Of a stretch of 64,000 bases of DNA, positions 30,025-39,036 are shown piece by piece (within the stretch, counting starts at the first letter, position 1; each line of letters begins with the position of its first letter). The notes beneath the pieces were generated by a model. The model was not told the DNA's origin. It saw only the letters and a program-made list of their open reading frames with translations, and did not search any database. Origin of the DNA: Rhodococcus qingshengii JCM 15477 (GTDB lineage Bacteria; Actinomycetota; Actinomycetes; Mycobacteriales; Mycobacteriaceae); assembly GCF_023221595.1 (NCBI RefSeq), contig NZ_CP096563.1, positions 62,001 through 126,000 of the forward strand, in the 5' to 3' direction. The translations under genes were made by a program, and so were the position numbers.

Positions 30025-30501
30025 CTAGCTCTCGCGAACGACGACGCCGTCCTGGTCGCTGTAGACGATCTCGCCGGGGTTGAAGGTGACTCCGCCGATT
30101 TCGATCGGCACGTTCTTCTCGCCCGAACCGGTTTGCGTGCTCTTGCGCGGGTTGGTGCCCAAAGCCTTGACGCCGATGTCGAGGGTGCGCAGGATCGCGG
30201 AGTCGCGGACGGCTCCGTTGACGATGACGCCGGCCCAGCCGTTGTCGACGCCGCGGCCGGCAATGATGTCGCCGACCAGCGCGGTGTGGATGCTCGCGTC
30301 ACCGTCGACGACGAGGACTCCGCCGTTGCCCGGTTCACTGAGGGTCTGCTTCACGAGCAGGTTGTCCTGGAAGCACTTGATGGTCGTGATGGGGCCGGCA
30401 AACACTTCACGTCCACCGAACTGGGTGAACTGCGTGTCGCAGCTACGGATGTCGGGTCCGATCTCGTCGGCAAGGTCAGCGGTCGCTACAGGCTCGGTCA
30501 T
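30025..30501 (-). CDS. rraA: RraA-family protein
   Basis: The 158-residue protein has the RraA fold: [37 protein letters not shown] and the terminal YSDQDGVVV. In E. coli RraA inhibits RNase E; related proteins are 4-hydroxy-4-methyl-2-oxoglutarate aldolases. The G-x20-R-D metal-site residues appear present (GAVRD), so aldolase activity is possible. The sequence alone does not decide between these roles. Confidence 0.88.
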   Translation of the reverse strand: MTEPVATADLADEIGPDIRSCDTQFTQFGGREVFAGPITTIKCFQDNLLVKQTLSEPGNGGVLVVDGDASIHTALVGDIIAGRGVDNGWAGVIVNGAVRDSAILRTLDIGVKALGTNPRKSTQTGSGEKNVPIEIGGVTFNPGEIVYSDQDGVVVRES

Positions 30502-30531
30502 GCCCCACAGGATAGTCGGCGAGGTTGGCGC

Positions 30532-31155
30532 CTAGTTGTCGTCGGGGAGTATGCCGTTCAGCACTATGTCGGCAAGAGAATCAGCAAACGGTCCCGGGTC
30601 CGAGACGTCACGAACCGACAGCGCGAAGATGGCCGCGCCCGCCATGATGTCGAGAAGAGCGTCGGCGTCGACGCCGCTTCGGATGTCGCCGCGCTCTCTC
30701 GCCGCCTCGAGTCGACGGTTCAGCTCGACGCGGACTCCGGCCAGTTGCCGCACCACGAGAACGTCGCGTAATTCCGCGTTTGTTCGCACTTCGCTCATCA
30801 ATCCGGGAGCAGCGGCTCGTGTGGCGGGAGCTGCGAACAGAGCAACCGCGCCGTGCACCAGCGCGCGGATCTGATCCGTGATCGTGCCCTCGGTGCCGAG
30901 TTCGGTGTCGATGTCCGCGCCCTGTTCGACGTCGAGTACGGGGTAGATCGCGTCGTTGACGATGTGTGCCTTCGACGGCCACCGACGGTAGATGGCTGGA
31001 CGTCCTACTCCCGCACGCGTGGCTATGGCGTCGATGGACGTGCCCGCGTACCCCTTTTCTTCCAACAGTTGCCTGGTCGCGTCCAGTACTGCGTCGTCGA
31101 TTGCAGGGTTTCGCTGCGGGCCCAGGCGGTGCTGAGTTTCGGAATCTTTGGACAT
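30532..31155 (-). CDS. TetR-family repressor
   Basis: The 207-residue protein starts at ATG 31155 (MSKDSETQ). An N-terminal HTH is clear (LEEKGYAGTSIDAIATRAGVGRPAIYRRW) and a C-terminal ligand domain follows (TetR_C_11-like). The frame is open upstream through the operator but those residues are not conserved in type. It faces the phosphotransferase operon across 124 bases containing a strong palindrome at 31214-31234, its probable operator. Confidence 0.9.
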   Translation of the reverse strand: MSKDSETQHRLGPQRNPAIDDAVLDATRQLLEEKGYAGTSIDAIATRAGVGRPAIYRRWPSKAHIVNDAIYPVLDVEQGADIDTELGTEGTITDQIRALVHGAVALFAAPATRAAAPGLMSEVRTNAELRDVLVVRQLAGVRVELNRRLEAARERGDIRSGVDADALLDIMAGAAIFALSVRDVSDPGPFADSLADIVLNGILPDDN

Positions 31156-31213
31156 TTTGGGCAAATCCCTTGCGGTATCGCTGTGATGGCCGTTACATTC
31201 TGTCACGGCTTTA

Positions 31214-31234
31214 GTCGATACATATTGTATCGAC
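31214..31234. promoter_or_regulatory. Probable TetR operator
   Basis: GTCGATACA and TGTATCGAC form a perfect 9-bp inverted repeat with a 3-base TAT centre. The site lies 59 bases upstream of the TetR start and 46 upstream of the phosphotransferase start, suited to repress both. Confidence 0.75.
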
Positions 31235-31279
31235 AATCGGCACGTGCGCATCGGCGCCACCGAACCACGAGGAGTGGTG

Positions 31280-32488
31280 ATGAACCTTCGAACCGAAACA
31301 GAAACCTCCGGCGAAGATCCCGACTACGCCGAATTTGCCAGGCCCGGCGAATCCCGCAACGACCCGGCGGAGATGCGGCGCAGCCTCGAAGGCTGGCTCG
31401 CGACCGTGCTGTGGCGAGGTTCGAAACCTTCCGTGACCTCGGTCGAGGTGCCGGCCGCGAACGGCATGTCCAACGAAACTGTGCTTTTCGATGCGACGTG
31501 GATCGAGGACGGGATTCGAGCCGAGCATCGCTTGGTCGCCCGTATCGCCCCGCGGGACAGTGCGGTACCGATCTTTCCGTCTTACAACCTGGACCAGCAG
31601 TTTCGGGTCATGAGCGCCGTCGCCGCTCACACGTCGGTGCCGATCCCGCGGGTGTACTGGTCCGAGAGCAACCCGGACGCGCTCGGCGGCGAGTTCTTCG
31701 TGATGGAACGGCGTGAGGGCGAAATCCCGCCCGATGTCATGCCGTACACGTTCGGATCCTGGCTCTCGGAAGCTTCGGCCGACGACTGTTCTCGACTCCA
31801 GCAGTCATCGGTCCGGGTGCTCGCCGAGCTACACGCTATGGCCGATCCGCACCTCGCACTCCCCGAGTTGTGCCGCGATGGTGCCGAACCGACTGGGGCA
31901 GAAGCACTTCGCGCGCACCTCGAGGACCAGCGGCGCTATTACGAGTGGGCAACAGCCGACGGACCAGGATCTCCTTTGATCGAGCGCGGTTTCGACTGGA
32001 TCGAAGCGAACTTTCCCGTCGATTCCGGTTCCGCAGTGCTCTGCTGGGGTGACTCGCGGATCGGAAATGTCATCTACCGCGACTTCGAGCCGGCGGCGGT
32101 CCTCGATTGGGAGATGGCCACACTGGGGCCGCGTGAGCTGGACCTCGGCTGGATGATCTTCCAGCACAGGTTCTTCGAGGATCTCGCTGCCATGGCCGGA
32201 CTCCCCGGAATGCCGGACTTCCTTCGTCGCGAGGACGTGGCAGAGGCCTACGGCTCGCTTTCCGGCCACCAGGTTGCGGATCTAGATTTCTACATCCTTT
32301 ACGCCGCGCTGCGGCACGCGGTGATCATGTTCCGAGTCCAAAGCCGCGCAGTGGCTTTCGGTCAGGCCGAATTCCCCGACAACCCGGACGAGATGATCCT
32401 GCACCACAAAACACTCGAAGCCATGCTCGACGGCACCTATTGGGAGTCGCTCGCAACATCCCCGCTCACAACAGGAGATGCACGATGA
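31280..32488 (+). CDS. Phosphotransferase family protein (APH-like kinase fold)
   Basis: The 402-residue protein starts at ATG 31280 after CGAGGAG. The kinase-like fold shows the catalytic loop LCWGDSRIGNVIYRD (HGD replaced by WGD), then the metal-binding Asp in VLDWEMATLGPRELDLGW. This subfamily, often misnamed aminoglycoside phosphotransferase, is common in lipid and steroid regions of rhodococci beside acyl-CoA enzymes. The substrate is unknown. It is coupled to the next gene by an ATGA overlap. Confidence 0.88.
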   Translation: MNLRTETETSGEDPDYAEFARPGESRNDPAEMRRSLEGWLATVLWRGSKPSVTSVEVPAANGMSNETVLFDATWIEDGIRAEHRLVARIAPRDSAVPIFPSYNLDQQFRVMSAVAAHTSVPIPRVYWSESNPDALGGEFFVMERREGEIPPDVMPYTFGSWLSEASADDCSRLQQSSVRVLAELHAMADPHLALPELCRDGAEPTGAEALRAHLEDQRRYYEWATADGPGSPLIERGFDWIEANFPVDSGSAVLCWGDSRIGNVIYRDFEPAAVLDWEMATLGPRELDLGWMIFQHRFFEDLAAMAGLPGMPDFLRREDVAEAYGSLSGHQVADLDFYILYAALRHAVIMFRVQSRAVAFGQAEFPDNPDEMILHHKTLEAMLDGTYWESLATSPLTTGDAR

Positions 32489-33648
32489 CACTGTCCCCGC
32501 TCGACGACTACCCGGTACATCAGATCGCCGAGACCATCCGCCACGTGGGCACCTCGGATCGAAACTTCTACGACCGCTACTACTTCAACTGCCATGCCGG
32601 CGTCGACGGCGACACCGAGCCGCTGTTTCTCATCATCGGTCTCGGTCAGTACCCCAATCTTGGTGTATGCGACGGCTTTGCGGTTCTTCGGCGCGGCGAA
32701 GACCATATTGTCTTCCGGGCATCCCGAGCCTTGGGTGACGATCGTATGGACCTGTCAGTAGGCCCGCTGCGAATCGAAATCATCGAGGGTCTGCACCGCC
32801 TACGTGTGGTGTTGGACCCGAGTCCCGAAGCGCCGGACCTGAGCTTCGACCTCACCTTCGAGTCCGACGGCCCCGCCAATCTCGAGGCCAGACATTTCCA
32901 TCGCCAGCTCGAACGAGTCACCTTCGACACGCAACGATTCGTGCAGACCGGAACATGGTCCGGATCCCTGACCGTCGACGGCGACGTCATCCCGGTCACC
33001 CCGGAGACGTGGCGGGGTAATCGCGATCGGTCCTGGGGTGTGCGACCGGTCGGCGAAGCGGAACCGCCTGGACGCAAGGCAGATCCGGCGATAGCCGGCA
33101 GTCAGAACTTCTTCTGGATTTACTCGATCATGCAATTCGGCGACTTCACCATCGTCACGATCGTTCAAGAAGATCAGCAGGGACGCCGAATCCTCGAAGA
33201 TGCGACTCGCGTCTGGGCGGACCGCTCGCGCGAGCCGGAGTGGTTGGGTCGACCGGACCACCAGCTCACGTTCATTTCCGGTACTCGCGAGGTGAAGAGC
33301 GGAACTCTGTACTTCCGGCGCCCCGGTGCACCAGGCGAATCCGACCACATCCTGGAGATCACCTGCGAACCGATACTGCCCAACTACATCGGTGTCGGCA
33401 CGGGCTACGGACTCGAGCAGGATTGGCGCCACGGGATGTGGCAGGGCGAACTGGTGGTTCAAGGCCTGCGGGAAAAGGTTTCGGACATCGAATCGTGGAA
33501 GAAGATGCTGTGCCCGGTCGACAACCTGGCTCGGTTCACCCTCGTCGAGGACGGCGTAACCCGCACCGGGACAGGCCTGTTCGAGGTAGCAGTCATCGGA
33601 CCTCACCAGCGATACGGATTTACCGGCATCGGTGATGTCGCTCCGTAA
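32485..33648 (+). CDS. CrtC/AttH-like lipocalin-fold protein, function unknown
   Basis: The 387-residue protein has no signal peptide. It is rich in beta strands and contains NRDRSWGVRP near residue 178, a motif recalling hydroxyneurosporene synthase/AttH-like or DUF7064/DUF7065 lipocalin-fold proteins. An N-terminal double-strand region and the C-terminal half look like two similar beta barrels. No enzymatic residue can be assigned. Co-transcription with the kinase-like gene and TetR control suggest a shared, possibly lipid-like, substrate. Confidence 0.65.
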   Translation: MTLSPLDDYPVHQIAETIRHVGTSDRNFYDRYYFNCHAGVDGDTEPLFLIIGLGQYPNLGVCDGFAVLRRGEDHIVFRASRALGDDRMDLSVGPLRIEIIEGLHRLRVVLDPSPEAPDLSFDLTFESDGPANLEARHFHRQLERVTFDTQRFVQTGTWSGSLTVDGDVIPVTPETWRGNRDRSWGVRPVGEAEPPGRKADPAIAGSQNFFWIYSIMQFGDFTIVTIVQEDQQGRRILEDATRVWADRSREPEWLGRPDHQLTFISGTREVKSGTLYFRRPGAPGESDHILEITCEPILPNYIGVGTGYGLEQDWRHGMWQGELVVQGLREKVSDIESWKKMLCPVDNLARFTLVEDGVTRTGTGLFEVAVIGPHQRYGFTGIGDVAP

Positions 33649-33699
33649 CTCCAGATCACCACACCACAAATCCCAAACTGCAGAGAAAGGCACTGCCAC

Positions 33700-34644
33700 A
33701 TGTCCACACGCACACGAATGTTGTTCGCTCGCACTGCAAAGGCCGCCGCATTAGTTGTTACAGGTGGTCTGATGTTTGCTGCTCCCGCCACGGCAATCCC
33801 GCTCGACCTGGGCTCTCTCAACACAGGCTCGCTTGGAGCGGTCGATCTCGGCTCGCTCGATCCTGTCCTCGCGCCGACACCGAATTTGGCCTCCGTGGCC
33901 AACTTTCGCGACGTTGCCGGCAACGACGGTAGGGGATACGCCACCGTCGACGGCTCACACCTCAAGCGCGGCGTCATCTACCGGTCCAATGCGCTGACCG
34001 CTACCACCGACGCAGACAAGACGACACTCACCGGCCTCGGGCTTGCCGACGCCTATGACCTGCGCGGCGCAACCGAGATCTCCAACCCGTTCATCGGTGG
34101 CGCGGACAAACTCCCGGACGGTGTGACGTACACGAACATCCCCATCGAGTTCAAGGATCTCACCCAGCTCGCGACGACGATCAAGTCGCCGGAGGAGGCC
34201 AAGCAGTTCTTGGTCGACACCAACCGCAGTTTTGTCACCGATCCCGTTCGCCGTGCCGGCTTCAAGCAGGTCCTCTCGGACATCGCTGCGAGTGACGGGG
34301 TGCAGTTGTTCCATTGCACCTCAGGCAAGGACCGCACGGGTTGGACCGCGATGTTGCTGCAGTCCATCGCCGGTGTCCCCGCCCAGACGATCATGGACGA
34401 CTATCTGTTGAGCAACACCTACCTTCAGGCGACCAACGAGAAGATCCTTGCGCAGATCTCTCAGGCCCTGAGCCCGCAGGTGGCGACCAATCTCGAGCCG
34501 GCCCTCGGTGTCGACGCTTCGTACCTGGAAGCTGGACTCGCGCAGGTAGCCAGCGATTACGGAACCGTCGACGGTTATCTCACCGAAGGTCTCGGACTCA
34601 CTCCGGACACGATCGCGCTTCTGAAGGCCAAGCTGGTCGGCTAG
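33700..34644 (+). CDS. Secreted tyrosine/dual-specificity phosphatase (PtpB-like)
   Basis: The 314-residue protein has a signal peptide cleaved near ATA (residue 32). The phosphatase P-loop HCTSGKDRTGW has nucleophile Cys206 and the Arg of CX5R. The NFRDVAG segment near the N-terminus and the C-terminal helices match the Y_phosphatase3 family that includes mycobacterial PtpB. It should remove phosphate from tyrosine or phosphoinositides outside the membrane. AGAAAGG precedes the ATG. It lies 51 bases after the CrtC-like gene and may belong to that operon. Confidence 0.9.
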   Translation: MSTRTRMLFARTAKAAALVVTGGLMFAAPATAIPLDLGSLNTGSLGAVDLGSLDPVLAPTPNLASVANFRDVAGNDGRGYATVDGSHLKRGVIYRSNALTATTDADKTTLTGLGLADAYDLRGATEISNPFIGGADKLPDGVTYTNIPIEFKDLTQLATTIKSPEEAKQFLVDTNRSFVTDPVRRAGFKQVLSDIAASDGVQLFHCTSGKDRTGWTAMLLQSIAGVPAQTIMDDYLLSNTYLQATNEKILAQISQALSPQVATNLEPALGVDASYLEAGLAQVASDYGTVDGYLTEGLGLTPDTIALLKAKLVG

Positions 34645-34654
34645 TTTCTCGCTG

Positions 34655-35230
34655 CTAAAACGCTTGAACGAACGAGTACCAGTCGCCGTCGAACTCCTGG
34701 TATCCGATCTCGCCGTCGCGGCGGGGCTTGCCGAGATATGGTGCGCCGTCAGGTAAGTACGCCAATCCGATCGAATCGATTAGACCACCCTCGATGTGGA
34801 AGCGGCACCCGTTGCCGACGGGCCAGACCTGCAGGACCCGGTAGACGCCAATTGTTTGGTTGTCCATCGACTTCTGGCAATCCGCGGCCACTGCTTCGAG
34901 CGAATCTTTCGACAATGCAAACGCAGCACGCGAAGGGACGGACAAGGTCACGAGCGCACCGGTGACGAGCACGATCACCGGCGCGATCGTGCTCAAACGC
35001 AGAGTTTTGTACTTCATCCAGCCAATCAGGCTGAGTATCAACCACACTCCGCCCAAACCGAGCAGTACTGAGGCTGCGAGCGCAAAGAACGGAAAGTACA
35101 CAACCGGCGGCATGAAGGACCAGACGATGACGCCGCACGTGAGGGCGACAAGCACTGCGGCGACAATCGCTGTCACCTTCCACCAAGATGCCGGACCTCC
35201 ACGCTCAGTTGTCGGATCACCGTCAGTCAT
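34655..35230 (-). CDS. Membrane protein of unknown function
   Basis: The 191-residue protein starts at ATG 35230 (MTDGDPTTERGG). It has three hydrophobic segments at about 17-40, 45-70 and 78-98. The C-terminal extracytoplasmic part includes two Cys (DCQKSMD, GNGCRFH) that could form a disulfide. I do not recognise a family. It is convergent with the phosphatase gene (10-base gap) and divergent from the GNAT gene. Confidence 0.7.
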   Translation of the reverse strand: MTDGDPTTERGGPASWWKVTAIVAAVLVALTCGVIVWSFMPPVVYFPFFALAASVLLGLGGVWLILSLIGWMKYKTLRLSTIAPVIVLVTGALVTLSVPSRAAFALSKDSLEAVAADCQKSMDNQTIGVYRVLQVWPVGNGCRFHIEGGLIDSIGLAYLPDGAPYLGKPRRDGEIGYQEFDGDWYSFVQAF

Positions 35231-35378
35231 CGGACAACCCTTGCACACCGCAGTAACTGCGGAGCGGCAACGAACGGAATCGTCCACTGATATACGTCGG
35301 GGTCGTCGTGCGTAGATCCGCGAATTGAACATTTTCGGCGCCAGCCAGTCCTCTAATGTCTGAGGGTATGGTCGGATT

Positions 35379-35843
35379 GTGAACCAGGATCTGATCATTC
35401 GCCGCTACCAGCCCTCGGATGAGGACGTGGTCGTCGACCTGTGGTCACGCGCTGCCCGTGAAGCCCATCCGTTCCTTGCGGGTGAGGGGACGGGCGAACG
35501 CGAGCAGAAGATGCGAGAGGTCTATCTGATTCAGGCCGACAATTGGGTCGCTGAGCACAACTCCGCTGTCGTTGGACTGTTGGGAATGATCGGCTCCGAA
35601 ATCGGGGGACTGTTCGTCGCGCCGGCGTCACAAGGGTTGGGCGTCGGGCGGGCGTTGGTCGAACACGCCACAACCATGCACGGCGAGGTGACACTGGAGG
35701 TCTACACGCTCAACGATCGCGCCCGCAGGTTCTATGCGCTGATGGAGTTCGAAGAAGAGGGGCGTCGACACGACGCCGAGACGAACCATGAATTGATCAC
35801 CCTGCGTCGCGCGGGTCGAGGCTCTTCCCTTTCCCAGGCATGA
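35379..35843 (+). CDS. GNAT-family acetyltransferase
   Basis: The 154-residue protein has the GNAT fold, with the acetyl-CoA loop GLFVAPASQGLGVGRALVEHA (Q/RxxGxG/A) and a final strand LEVYTLNDRARRFYALMEFEEEGRR as in YjaB/PhnO-like enzymes. The acceptor is unknown. The start is GTG 35379 with GAGGG about 12 bases upstream. It overlaps the next gene by an ATGA. Confidence 0.88.
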   Translation: MNQDLIIRRYQPSDEDVVVDLWSRAAREAHPFLAGEGTGEREQKMREVYLIQADNWVAEHNSAVVGLLGMIGSEIGGLFVAPASQGLGVGRALVEHATTMHGEVTLEVYTLNDRARRFYALMEFEEEGRRHDAETNHELITLRRAGRGSSLSQA

Positions 35844-36448
35844 GAATTACGGATCAGCCCAGCACGGGCCTGACATTGTGCACAGATCTGGCGGCTACCG
35901 ATTGGCTGGTCGATCAGGATCTTCCTTGGTATCAGTTGGCGGGGCGCGGCCCGATCGGATTTCCGAAGTATGCGCGCTTACGGTTCATCCCCGATCCGAG
36001 CTTTCCCGGTCAGAAATCCAATGATGTCGACTTCGATCAAACCGGGCCGGAAGAGAAAGTGCTGATCGGCTTCGCCCTGGATGTGTTGTCCAGTTACACA
36101 ACCACACCCGACGAGTGCTATTTCTGCATGTGGACCGGGTGGGGGTCGGCAGTCGGTGATGACGTTCCGCGGTTCGAGATCCCCAATCGTGACTACTGGC
36201 TCTTTCGTGGAACGCTTGCCGACTACGCCGATTGGAGCGTGGAAAACTCAGCTCGTTGGCCGTGGGGTTCTTCCCCTGATCCGGCCTTCATCTGGCCGGC
36301 TGATCATTCCTGGTGCATAACCAATGATGTCGATCCACATTTCGCGACCATTGCGGCCCCCGAGGAGGCCATCATTCGAATTGTGGCTGATTCGCGGATC
36401 GACGCCGTGCTCGACGACCCGGATATCGATCCGCCGTATTGGCACTGA
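35840..36448 (+). CDS. Conserved hypothetical protein
   Basis: The 202-residue protein is soluble, acidic and rich in Trp and Tyr. It contains YWLFRGTL near residue 118 and IWPADHSWCITNDVDPHFATI near 150. I associate this pattern with an unnamed actinobacterial family of unknown role, from memory only. It is coupled to the GNAT gene (ATGA overlap), which suggests joint function. Confidence 0.65.
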   Translation: MRITDQPSTGLTLCTDLAATDWLVDQDLPWYQLAGRGPIGFPKYARLRFIPDPSFPGQKSNDVDFDQTGPEEKVLIGFALDVLSSYTTTPDECYFCMWTGWGSAVGDDVPRFEIPNRDYWLFRGTLADYADWSVENSARWPWGSSPDPAFIWPADHSWCITNDVDPHFATIAAPEEAIIRIVADSRIDAVLDDPDIDPPYWH

Positions 36449-36455
36449 CGCCCGA

Positions 36456-36953
36456 TCACTTCCAAGTCTCGAGTTCGACTACCAGCGTGTTCCAGCGGAC
36501 GCCGAAATCGGTAGGTACCCAACTCGTCTCGCAGTACACCGTCGGCCCGTCGAAGACGACGTTGAAGAGACCGGGATGAATTGTCGTCAAGAGTGTTTCG
36601 TGTTGAACGAGGTGGCCGGGCCGCTCTTTCACCCGCACGCGCCCGGTGGGCTGAGTGCGGTATCGAGTCCAGAGGTAGCGATCCCACACCAGGCAGCCTC
36701 TCAACCGCGTCTTGCCGACGGCTCCGACATCGTCGCCGATCAGTGTCGTAAATCCGTTTCCGAGATGGGCTATGTGCTCAGTGCGGCCGTCGATTGTCAC
36801 GGTCGCGATGCGTGCATCGATTTCGCAGCAGACCTCGGCGGGAAGGTCCAACATTTCGGGACTGGCCCAATAGGTCGTCGGTTCGCAAGTATCGCCAGGC
36901 ATGGGGGTGTCGCGCCACGGTTCGAGATCCTCGAGCATCCAGAGTTGCGCCAC
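36456..36953 (-). CDS. Hypothetical protein downstream of the oxygenase
   Basis: This is an orphan sequence. GTG 36953 (VAQLWMLEDLEPW, 165 residues) follows the oxygenase stop by about 20 bases; ATG 36938 is the alternative and neither has a strong ribosome site. No signal peptide or membrane segment is visible. The protein is beta-rich with regularly placed Trp residues (RYLWTRYRTQP, TSWVPTDFGVRWNTL), perhaps a lipocalin-like barrel. It is probably co-transcribed with the MpaB-type gene. Confidence 0.55.
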   Translation of the reverse strand: MAQLWMLEDLEPWRDTPMPGDTCEPTTYWASPEMLDLPAEVCCEIDARIATVTIDGRTEHIAHLGNGFTTLIGDDVGAVGKTRLRGCLVWDRYLWTRYRTQPTGRVRVKERPGHLVQHETLLTTIHPGLFNVVFDGPTVYCETSWVPTDFGVRWNTLVVELETWK

Positions 36954-36973
36954 CGTGCAAGTATCCCAGGTGC

Positions 36974-37870
36974 TTACGCTTGGGCCTGCTGGTCTGCCTG
37001 CAGGTGCTTGACCGGGCATCCCGTGGGGAAGGTGCCGAGGTCTTCGACCTTGTAACCGTTCGGGTAGCTGCGGATGTTGGGCAGCTCGCGGGCGAATTTC
37101 CGCTTCGTACGCACGGGGAAGAACCGCAGCAGGCGCGCGCGGACCTTCAGCGCACCGCGTGAGACGACGCGCATCGCAGTGCTCGGGTGCCTGTAGTGGA
37201 AGGCGTCGAGTAGGTGATCGTCCATGAGAGCGAAGGCGAATCCCTTGACCAGAGCCTTCGGTGCCAGGTTGTTGGGCGGGAAGGTGCACATCAGGTCGAG
37301 GGTGGAATCAGCGACGGCTCGGGCGCCGGGATCGAATGAAAAGTGTTCGCGCTCATAGTCGTCGAGAAGTTTGACGAAGCCCTCGTAGGTGTCCGGCGTG
37401 TCTTTGATGTTCATGTACCGACCCAGGTGGCGGTAATAATTCGTCGACCCGACGATCTCGTTGTCGGTCATCTTCCGCCAGCCGTACTCGTCGAGCCATC
37501 TGACCGGCGTGACGACGAAGGTGGCCAGGACATAGAGCATGTCGTCGTTGGAGATGTCGTACGAGCCGTGCATCTGATTCATTCGACGCACGCTCTTGCG
37601 GCCTTCGGTGCTGCTGAGGCCGTGCTCGAGGATGGCGTCGAGGATCAGGCTGGTGTCGTCGTAGCGCTTCTGAACCTTGTCGGTGAACTCGCCCGTGGAG
37701 AAGAGGAGCTTGCCGATCGAGGGGACAGCGTATGTACGAAACAGTGCGAAGCTGAGCGCCTGATTGATGTCCCAGGGAAACTCTTGCGCCGCGAGAATGC
37801 GCGACATCTCTTCGTAATCGGTTTCGGGATCGAGTTGATCCGTGCGACTGCGGAGGTCGTAGCGCTTCAT
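36974..37870 (-). CDS. MpaB-type oxygenase (DUF2236, rubber-oxygenase-like)
   Basis: The 298-residue protein starts at ATG 37870 with AGGGAG upstream. It fits the ER-bound oxygenase MpaB/latex-clearing protein fold. The helical core contains a conserved Arg and His series (RMNQMHGSYDISNDDMLYVLATFVV, then NYYRHLGRYMN), of which histidines are expected haem ligands. Members cleave carbon-carbon double bonds or act on prenyl chains; the substrate here is unknown. No signal peptide is seen, unlike secreted Lcp. Confidence 0.75.
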   Translation of the reverse strand: MKRYDLRSRTDQLDPETDYEEMSRILAAQEFPWDINQALSFALFRTYAVPSIGKLLFSTGEFTDKVQKRYDDTSLILDAILEHGLSSTEGRKSVRRMNQMHGSYDISNDDMLYVLATFVVTPVRWLDEYGWRKMTDNEIVGSTNYYRHLGRYMNIKDTPDTYEGFVKLLDDYEREHFSFDPGARAVADSTLDLMCTFPPNNLAPKALVKGFAFALMDDHLLDAFHYRHPSTAMRVVSRGALKVRARLLRFFPVRTKRKFARELPNIRSYPNGYKVEDLGTFPTGCPVKHLQADQQAQA

Positions 37871-38041
37871 CTGAACACTCCCTGGGACTGGTCTGCGCGC
37901 GGCAGAGATAGGTGTGAGCTGCACCACCGACTGTAGTTCTGACAACACGCGTTGTCTAGGGGGTGTGAATAGTCGTCTTTCCTTCGTTTCGGGCGTTGTA
38001 CCAGGGGTATCCGGAAAGTGTTGTCGACCCGAGGAGCAGCT

Positions 38042-38500
38042 ATGAGCGTCACACGCACGGCCGGGGTTTTTGCGGCCATCGGACTACCGATTGCCGCGAG
38101 CGTCATGTTCGCCGGAGTCGCCTCGGCTGATCCGCCCCACCCTTTCGGCGGCGCCGCCGTCACTATCGGGTGTCCGAATCAGGGGTCGCTGGCCTCGTTG
38201 ACCGGGCTCACCGGCCAGTCCGGGCCAGAATCCAATCCGCCCATCGCCAAGGGTGACATTCGCTTCGATTCGTTCCCGGCCGCTGCACCCATCCCGGCGG
38301 CGGGTCAGGTGACTGTTGCGTGGGTCAACACCGACACGGGCAAGTCCGGAATCGTCGACCTGGTCGGTACCTATCCGTACCTGTCCGCGACGGTGAACAC
38401 CGGCGTCGGCAATGTCGTTGCGACGGCGTTCGGTTCGATCAACTGGGGCAGTAGTCCCATCTGCCAGTCGAATCCGACGATCGGCAGGTTCATAGCCTGA
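38042..38500 (+). CDS. Small secreted protein
   Basis: The 152-residue protein has a signal peptide cut after ASA (residue 29). GAGGAG lies just before ATG 38042. The mature part is Gly/Pro/Ala-rich with two Cys (TIGCPNQG and SPICQSN) that may be bonded. It resembles small exported proteins common in Rhodococcus and Mycobacterium, with no known function. Confidence 0.75.
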   Translation: MSVTRTAGVFAAIGLPIAASVMFAGVASADPPHPFGGAAVTIGCPNQGSLASLTGLTGQSGPESNPPIAKGDIRFDSFPAAAPIPAAGQVTVAWVNTDTGKSGIVDLVGTYPYLSATVNTGVGNVVATAFGSINWGSSPICQSNPTIGRFIA

Positions 38501-38652
38501 TCTTGAGCCTGATCGTCACAGCCTGGACGGGCACAGGGTTGGCGGTATCGCGTGATTATCTGTCATCTCGGAGATACCGCCGGGTCCGTCCCATCCCATA
38601 TTCTGAAACATGTTAGGTGAAAGCATATTTCAGGGATGGAAAAGGTGGCGAC

Positions 38653-39036
38653 GTGAACGGGTCGAGCGCGCGTCAGTTGATGAGCCAGATGCTCGTCGAA
38701 AAACGAAACAGTCTTGCGCCCGAAAAGGTCGGCATGCGCTGCGAGGGTGCTCGCCGAATGCACGGCCTCAGTCGGCGCGATGTCGCGCAGATTGCCGACA
38801 TCAGCTTCAATCACTATCAGCGGCTGGAACAGGGTACGTCCGTTGGTGTTTCGGCTCCGGTTATCGTGAGGATCTGCGACGCCTTGTTGATGGAAGACGA
38901 CGAGAAGGCGCGCATGCTGGCATTGCACCAGGTATGGGCGCGCCCTCGTCGACCGCTGGCTGGATCCCGAGTTGCCGGATCTCAGGCTGCCGGTGAAATC
39001 TCCGGCAGGCAGCGGGCCAGTTCGTCCGGCGTGTAG
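38653..39036 (+). CDS. XRE-type helix-turn-helix protein
   Basis: The 127-residue product from GTG 38653 contains a Cro/C1-type [38 protein letters not shown], followed by [15 protein letters not shown]. This is the arrangement of MmyB-type regulators, but the C-terminal PAS-like domain of that family is absent. An earlier GTG at 38617 would add 12 residues. The last 55 bases overlap the convergent phosphatase gene, so the Arg/Ser-rich C-terminus may be a decayed or run-on end. Confidence 0.7.
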   Translation: MNGSSARQLMSQMLVEKRNSLAPEKVGMRCEGARRMHGLSRRDVAQIADISFNHYQRLEQGTSVGVSAPVIVRICDALLMEDDEKARMLALHQVWARPRRPLAGSRVAGSQAAGEISGRQRASSSGV

